Shown: piece after piece, positions 58,450 through 64,000 of the stretch | How the letters are laid out: each line of letters begins with the position of its first letter | Position numbering within the stretch: position 1 is the stretch's first letter | Source of the DNA: Rostratula benghalensis | Taxonomy: Eukaryota; Chordata; Aves; Charadriiformes; Rostratulidae | Assembly (NCBI GenBank): GCA_013399305.1 | Contig: VXAI01000307.1 | Span: 775,936-839,935, forward strand | Direction of reading: 5' to 3' | Length of the DNA: 64,000 nucleotides | Program-made: the position numbers and the translations under genes | The notes under the pieces: generated by a model | Database searches by the model: none | What the model saw: only the letters and a program-made list of their open reading frames with translations | What the model was told of the DNA's origin: nothing

Positions 58450-60523
58450 GAGCTGGGTGAGGGGGATGCTGTGCACACCCAGGGTTTGTGGGCAGCAGGG
58501 GTGGATGGACCATCCAGCACCAACTGTACCCGCAGTGGAGCTGGAGTTTGAGGAACAGCTGAGATTTTGCATTTGAAGCACATGGATGGTTTTGAATATG
58601 TCAGCTGGTGTGTTCTAAAGGTCTCAATGAAAATGAAATTACTGGGTTTGTGTAGTGAACTTGCTGTAGCCAAGTGCTGGTGAGGCCTCTGAGCTGCAGA
58701 GGGGACACCCCTTTGGTAGAAGCAGTTTCAAACTCTGCTCTTCTCATCATTATGGAGGGGGTGATGTGTTGCAAACCTTGTTGTTGTTGTTACATAAATA
58801 GAAAATTCATAGTGATCCATTAAAAAGCCGTATTTGTGTTTGGAAGGTGGGTGAAAGTAACTTTGAAGAGATTTGGAGTTTGATTTGTTGTAGGTTACGA
58901 GCTGGCCAAAGTGCACAGCGTCTAAAAATTCTCCTGGGGAAGGGAATAGCCAGTAACAAGAGCACACCTCTAATTTAGAGAAAAGCTTAATAGACATGAG
59001 CTGTATAAAAGGAAGGCAGAGAGAAAAATCCATTTCCTTCACAGCACTGCTCAACTCTGGGGGGGAAAAAACACAAATGCATTATTATTATTATTAGGAT
59101 TTTTTTTTAATCCTGGTGTGTTTATGGCTTGGATTTTTAATTTTTTTTTGGATGTGGCCAGGAGCCACAGATGGATACTGGGGTGAAATGCTAGTGCTGA
59201 GGTGCTCAGGCTGGCTGATGGTCTGTGCTGGGAGCTTTAGTCTCTAACAGGTTCATACATTCCTGTTTCATTTGCTTTGTGTGTTCTGTGTTAACTCTGC
59301 AGCTGGAGGTGATGGTGTGTCTGATGATTTGCTCTCCTAGCGGTGGGGTGTGTGTTTTTTTAATTGTCATGCTAAGAACAGTGCCAGCCGTATCAGACCC
59401 TTTGAGGGGGAGGGCCTGAGCCTGTCCATGGGGCACAGGGAGTGGCAGGAGGGGACTGAGGAGGCTGAGGATGCCCTGGAGAGCCTGGGGCTTGTTGTCC
59501 TGGGGGCCAGGGGTACTTGGGAGCACCCAGTGCCTGCTGCTCCTGGGGGTCCAAGGGTGCTCTTGGGGGACTACCTGGTGCCTGATGCTCCTGGGGGCTG
59601 CTGCTCTTTGGGGGTGCCCTGAGGCTGAGGGTGCCCAGGAGTGCCCGCTGCCCCCGGGGATCAGCTGGGCTGGGGTGTGCAGGTGGAGTCCTCCCTCCTC
59701 ACTGACACACTGTGTTCCCAGTGAAGAGCTGGGAAACCAGGAAGGGAGGGGAGGTTTGGAACAAGGATGCTAAGATCATGTTGGATTAAACACTTTGCTG
59801 CCACAGTTCAGGGGTTTTTGTGGTTGGGGTTTTTTTTAGGGGTGTGTGTTTGTTGTTTTTGTTTTTTCCCTTGAACACTAGAAGAAATTCTGATAGAAAC
59901 ATCAGGCTTCACTTTTCAATTTTTTTATGAAACAATCTGAATGGAAAAAAACCACGTTTTAGCCAAACTGCTCGTGCAAACTGCTTAGTTGTAAACATGG
60001 TGAGGCCAAAAGTGAAACCAGGCTGTGGTGTCTCTGCCGGAGGGGGGAAACCAGCCATGGCTGTTCCCTGTAGAAAGGGAAACTGCGTTTGGGCCACCCC
60101 TGGTACAGTGACCATGGTGACAGGATTGCGTCTGCCGTGTAACCAGTGACTCAGGCTGTTGGTGTGACTGTTCAGGCACAAACCAGCGTCCGTGTTTGGG
60201 CGATGAGGGACGCAACGGCTTGTGAGGAGGCAGTCGGGGAGGTGGGGCTGCAGGACTTTGGAGGAGGGCTGCTTTTTGGGACCAGCGGGCTTGATGTGAG
60301 CACCCAAAAGTTAGATCTGTGACTGTTGGATATTCCCTGCCAGGAGGCTGATGGAGTGCAGGTACAGCACACGGATTGCCTGGGATGTTGCTGTTCAGTG
60401 GGGTCAGTTACTGGGCTCTTGTCATTTCCCTGAGGGATGCCTCAGAGGAGGCAGGGGGGAGAGCAGCTGAGCTCTCAGCACTGCTCAAAAGCTGAGAAAG
60501 AGCCAGCCAGTCATCTCCCTGGG
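58450..60523. other. Non-coding, simple repeats only
   Basis: Short simple repeats are present: TTG units at about 58779-58792 and TTA units at about 59081-59096. A T/G-rich low-complexity patch lies at about 59815-59868. No exon or RNA gene is recognised. Confidence 0.5.
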
Positions 60524-60651
60524 GACCTCAGGTGGACATGGCAGAAGCAGGGGAGTTATGGCAGGGTAACGGCTGGGATGTGTCCATCTGACCTCAGGTG
60601 GACAAGGCAGAAGGAGGGGAGATGTTATGGCAGGGTAACAGCTGGGATGTG
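60524..60651 (+). repeat. Two-copy tandem repeat, 66-base period
   Basis: The segment from GACCTCAGGTGGACA to AACGGCTGGGATGTG is repeated 66 bases later (60590-60651) with a few substitutions and a short insertion. It looks like a recent local duplication in non-coding DNA. Confidence 0.9.
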
Positions 60652-63600
60652 AAGGGTTGGGGAGTCAGTACCTGCCCAGTGGCAGAGCTGAGAGCTCTCA
60701 AATCCCAGCCCTGAACTCGAGCTCCGAGGCTCCCCCACCTCTCGGAACGTGCTGCACGTTACGCCTGGGCTCCCTGGTGGCTTTGCGTCAGCGCTTCAGT
60801 AACAAACTTGAACAAGAGCTTCCTGTTGTGCTGACACCAACACGAACGCCCAAAGGAGGAAACGGAGTAAACAGAGCTGTGCTGGCTCCCACCTCGCCGG
60901 AAGCTGGGAAAGCATTGGATGTTGTGAGGAGGCCTGGGTGCCCTCTCTGCCTGACCCAGCTCGGTTGGGGTCAGGGAATTATGTTCTTGTGGCTGTGAGC
61001 AGCAGAAACTACACAGGCAGCGCTGGGAAAGCAGCTGCTTTTGGGACTTCCTGATTTTTAAGGGATTCCCTGGGATGGATAAAGGCCCCTTCACCCCCTG
61101 CCCTGCTGATCCCAGTCCTCCACTGGGGCTATCCTCTGAGACACTGCTGGCCCTCCATCCTGATGGGGTTGGCACAACTCTCCTGGGCCGTGGCAGGCGA
61201 TATGCTCTCATCGAGAACCCCCTTCACCTTTTGCCTTGAGATTTTCAGTCAAAGTACTCAATCTTCTCTTGAGGGACTGGGAGGAAATTGGGCCAGAAGG
61301 AGCCAATCTGCCTTTGCCATAAGGAATATTCTGCTGAGCTGGAAGATTTGCTTGGGTCTCCCATAACCGGAGCTGTAGGTGATAGAGGTGCAAGGTGGAG
61401 TGAGCTCCGAGTGCTGCACGGCACTGCTGCCTCTCCAGCCCACAGAGGAAACTTCCCTGGGTGGGGGTCAGGGTGGGATTCCTCCAAACACCAAGGTTTC
61501 CCTCTTCCTCTGTGGAAAGGAGCTGGGGACAGCCCACCCCACAGGCAGACCTGAGGTTCTTTGGCTGTGGGAGGGTGAGGTGCTGTGTCTGGCTCAGAGA
61601 GGAATGCACATCTGGGAGCCGAGGAAGCTCAGGAGATGCCTCTGGAGCCCATTGCATTGCCTGTGCCAGCACGAGGCAGGGAGAAGACTACACTTCAGCT
61701 TAGATCTTTCCTGTTGCCTGAGCAAAGGGCCCCTGTAAACTGCCCCCACATCCTAGTCTTGGAAGCAGCCTTCATTGAAAAAAAAACAAAAAAAACCCCC
61801 CAAAACCCAACCCCAAATCAAAACCCCCTCCTCCTACCAGTTGTCTCATTTCCTCAAAGCTCAACCCAGTGTGGATTTTTCTCATAGATGGTAAGACTTG
61901 GGTTGCAGGGAGCTTCTCCAGACCACACTGCCACCTCTCCAGGGTAGAGGCAGGAGCAGGACTTACTTGGGTGTCTGATGTGGCTGTCTCAAACCAGGCT
62001 TTCTCCTGTGGCACCAACGTGTGTGTGTGTGCAGAGAGAAAAGGGAAGGAAAGCGGTGTGTGGAGTGGGTTCCTGGTACTGTTGTGGGGCTGGAAGTGAG
62101 CCCCCCCCTGCTTTACAGCTCCCTGGTCGTTAAGGAAGAGAGGAATTTCCAGCCAGTGAAGTGAAGTTGGTGCTGAAGGTGCGTGAATGCTCCCACCTCA
62201 GTGTAAAGGTCACCCTGTTCCAGTTTGCTTGTGTTTGTTCTTAAAAGTCAATTAAATAACAGTGGGTCAAGCTGGGTCTTTACAGGTGTGTATGCACTTG
62301 CTGTTGCTCCAGTACAGGCTCTCTGGTTGTACTGGTCACGTTGGCTGTCCCACAAGAGGTGCAAGTGTTGGGCTATGGTTTGAACGTGGAATTTCCAGAG
62401 TACGAGAAGTGGTTGTATTTTTACATCCTGGGAAATCCACTGAATTTCCCTTCTGTGGTAGCTGTATGGACAGGCTTTTCCTTGAAGCTTTCAGTTCCCA
62501 CCTCCTCCTTGACTGTACCTGTCTTGGGGGTCTCCTGGGGGAAGTCTGATGGGGTTTCCCATGTCCCCCCCCTTTTGGGAAACCCTTGTGTTGTGGCACA
62601 ACTTTTTCCAATTTTTTTCAGGGGTGGGCTTGGCTGCCAGCAGTGAAGCCTGGAACACATTTTTAACTATAAACCTTTGTAGACATCATCTGGGGCCGTC
62701 TGCTGCTCGCGTTAAAGATGTTGGATTTTGCTTTGTTTTGAGACTTTTGATCTCCTTGTAAGCTAAGGCTTCGTCTGCCTCTTAAACTTGTAAAAATTAT
62801 TGGCTTTTTGTTCCAGCTGTGTAAGGCCACCGGTTGCTTTTTGGTCTGTATTTTTGTATTGGGAGCCAGCTGATGGGTCATCCTTTGAGATATCAGGGTA
62901 TTTGTGATTATTTTTAGCTCTTTAGCTTTTAATTGGCGGTGATCTGTACTTGGAGCTGTGTGGTGCACTCAAGAAGCTTTCCTTTCTCTTTCATCTGGAT
63001 GCAGCTGCATTTGTCTTTTGCTCATGAAGAGCAGAGGACACGGGGAAAATGGCTTCAAGTATCCATCCTGAGGGTTTGTGGAGACCAGGGTTTGGTGTGG
63101 CCAAGCCTCTGTAGAGCATCCCATCCACCCAAGGGCGTCCAGGACACCAGGACTCTGTTCCAAGAAGCACCACAGACCTGCTCCCTGACCTTCACCCATC
63201 ACTTCCCTGCTCCAGGGCCACTATTTTTTTTGTTCTTCTTCCCCTCTTTTGTCTTGCCCCATTTAATTGTAGCCTCTTTCAGGCAGGATGGCTGTACGTG
63301 TATAAAGGGCCTGGAACAATGTGCCCCAGATGGTATTGTACAGTCCCTCCTTGGCAGTGAGGTTTCACTGCACAGGAATTTTATTATTTTTTTTTAAATA
63401 CAATTTTTCAGCATTTTCTACTTGCAAATGTGGCCAGGAACTTCCCAAGCCTTGACATCTGAGTCCAAGTCACAGGGCTCAGAGACAAGGGCTAACACTA
63501 GAATTGCAGTCTTTTTGTTGTTGGTTTTTTTGTTTTGTTTTGTTTTAGTGGGTTTTTTTGCTTAGAAAATAACTAACAACACTCCACCCCCAATCCCTTT

Positions 63601-64000
63601 CTTCTTACCTGCATGGCTGCAGGGAAAAGCTTGTAAATGTGACTGGAGCAGACCTGGTGTGCTCAAAACTGGCAAATAAAAATGACCCAGTATGATTCTG
63701 TGATTTCGACAAAACCAACAGGGACCCCTGCTGTGGGTTGCAGATTATCACTTGGGGTTTTTGTCCCCTTTATGGTACTCTCAGTGTTTTTGTGGTTGTG
63801 TTTTTGGAGAGGTGCTCAAGTGACTTGTGCTTGTCTGCAGTTTATTTTGCTTTCAGGTTCCCTGGCTTGAGGCTAAGACCACAGCTTGCTTTGGAATTTA
63901 TTCTGCTAAACTCCAGACCAATTTTATGGGGGGGGGGGGGTGTTTCTTATTCCCCTTCCTATTCTCCCCTGAAGAGAGAAAGAAGTTTTCTTAGTCTCAT
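60652..64000. other. Non-coding, probable intron; low-complexity patches
   Basis: An A- then C-rich patch lies at about 61777-61830, TTTTG-type repeats at about 63511-63548, and a G13 run at 63928-63940. No coding exon, RNA gene or CR1 is recognised up to the window end. Confidence 0.5.

Noticed and set aside
39373..64000. CSNK1G2 coding exons
   Set aside because: I looked for the conserved kinase start and the glycine-loop exon and found neither; the gene name for this region remains an inference from gene order.
1..64000. tRNA, rRNA, CRISPR, prokaryotic or phage systems
   Set aside because: No such structures are visible; the exon-intron structure, CR1 elements and CpG islands show a bird nuclear genome.

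Overview
The window is vertebrate nuclear DNA, almost certainly from a bird. It contains about twenty fragments of CR1 LINE retrotransposons, most ending in the avian-type 3' tail (ATTCTATGATTCTRTG-like). It also has GC-rich CpG islands, two assembly gaps next to G-rich sequence, and one well-conserved multi-exon vertebrate gene. The species cannot be named from the sequence.

Layout. Positions 1-1950 are AT-rich with no recognisable gene. A CpG island at about 1950-2990 carries splice-donor-like sites on the minus strand; by human gene order it could be the first exon and promoter of ABHD17A, running off the left edge (inference). Positions 3000-18600 are non-coding with several CR1 copies, a 998-base gap (11864-12861) and two possible untranslated exons. 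SCAMP4 lies on the plus strand. Its start codon is at 18694, six coding exons reach the stop at 32692, and a long 3'UTR probably ends near 35645. The spliced frame gives exactly 229 codons with canonical GT-AG borders throughout. A CR1 copy follows at about 36480-37161. A second CpG island (about 38500-40000, with a 157-base gap) has two NRF1-like sites, a 20-bp tandem repeat and a plausible non-coding first exon ending at 39372. From human synteny (ABHD17A, SCAMP4, CSNK1G2) this is probably the CSNK1G2 promoter, with the rest of the window as its large first intron. No CSNK1G2 coding exon is present. The interval 37162-56739 has no recognisable CR1, in contrast to the crowded left half.

Function. 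SCAMP4 encodes a four-pass membrane protein of post-Golgi and recycling vesicles without the N-terminal NPF repeats of larger SCAMPs. It is the only protein-coding gene that can be fully supported. I see no operon-like organisation, CRISPR array, phage, tRNA or rRNA, and no clear new biological system. The most interesting items are the absence of an ADAT3-like frame in the SCAMP4 introns, the packing of CR1 against SCAMP4 splice sites including inverted near-identical copies, the minus-strand donors in the left island, and the promoter-proximal repeat and leader uORF in the right island.
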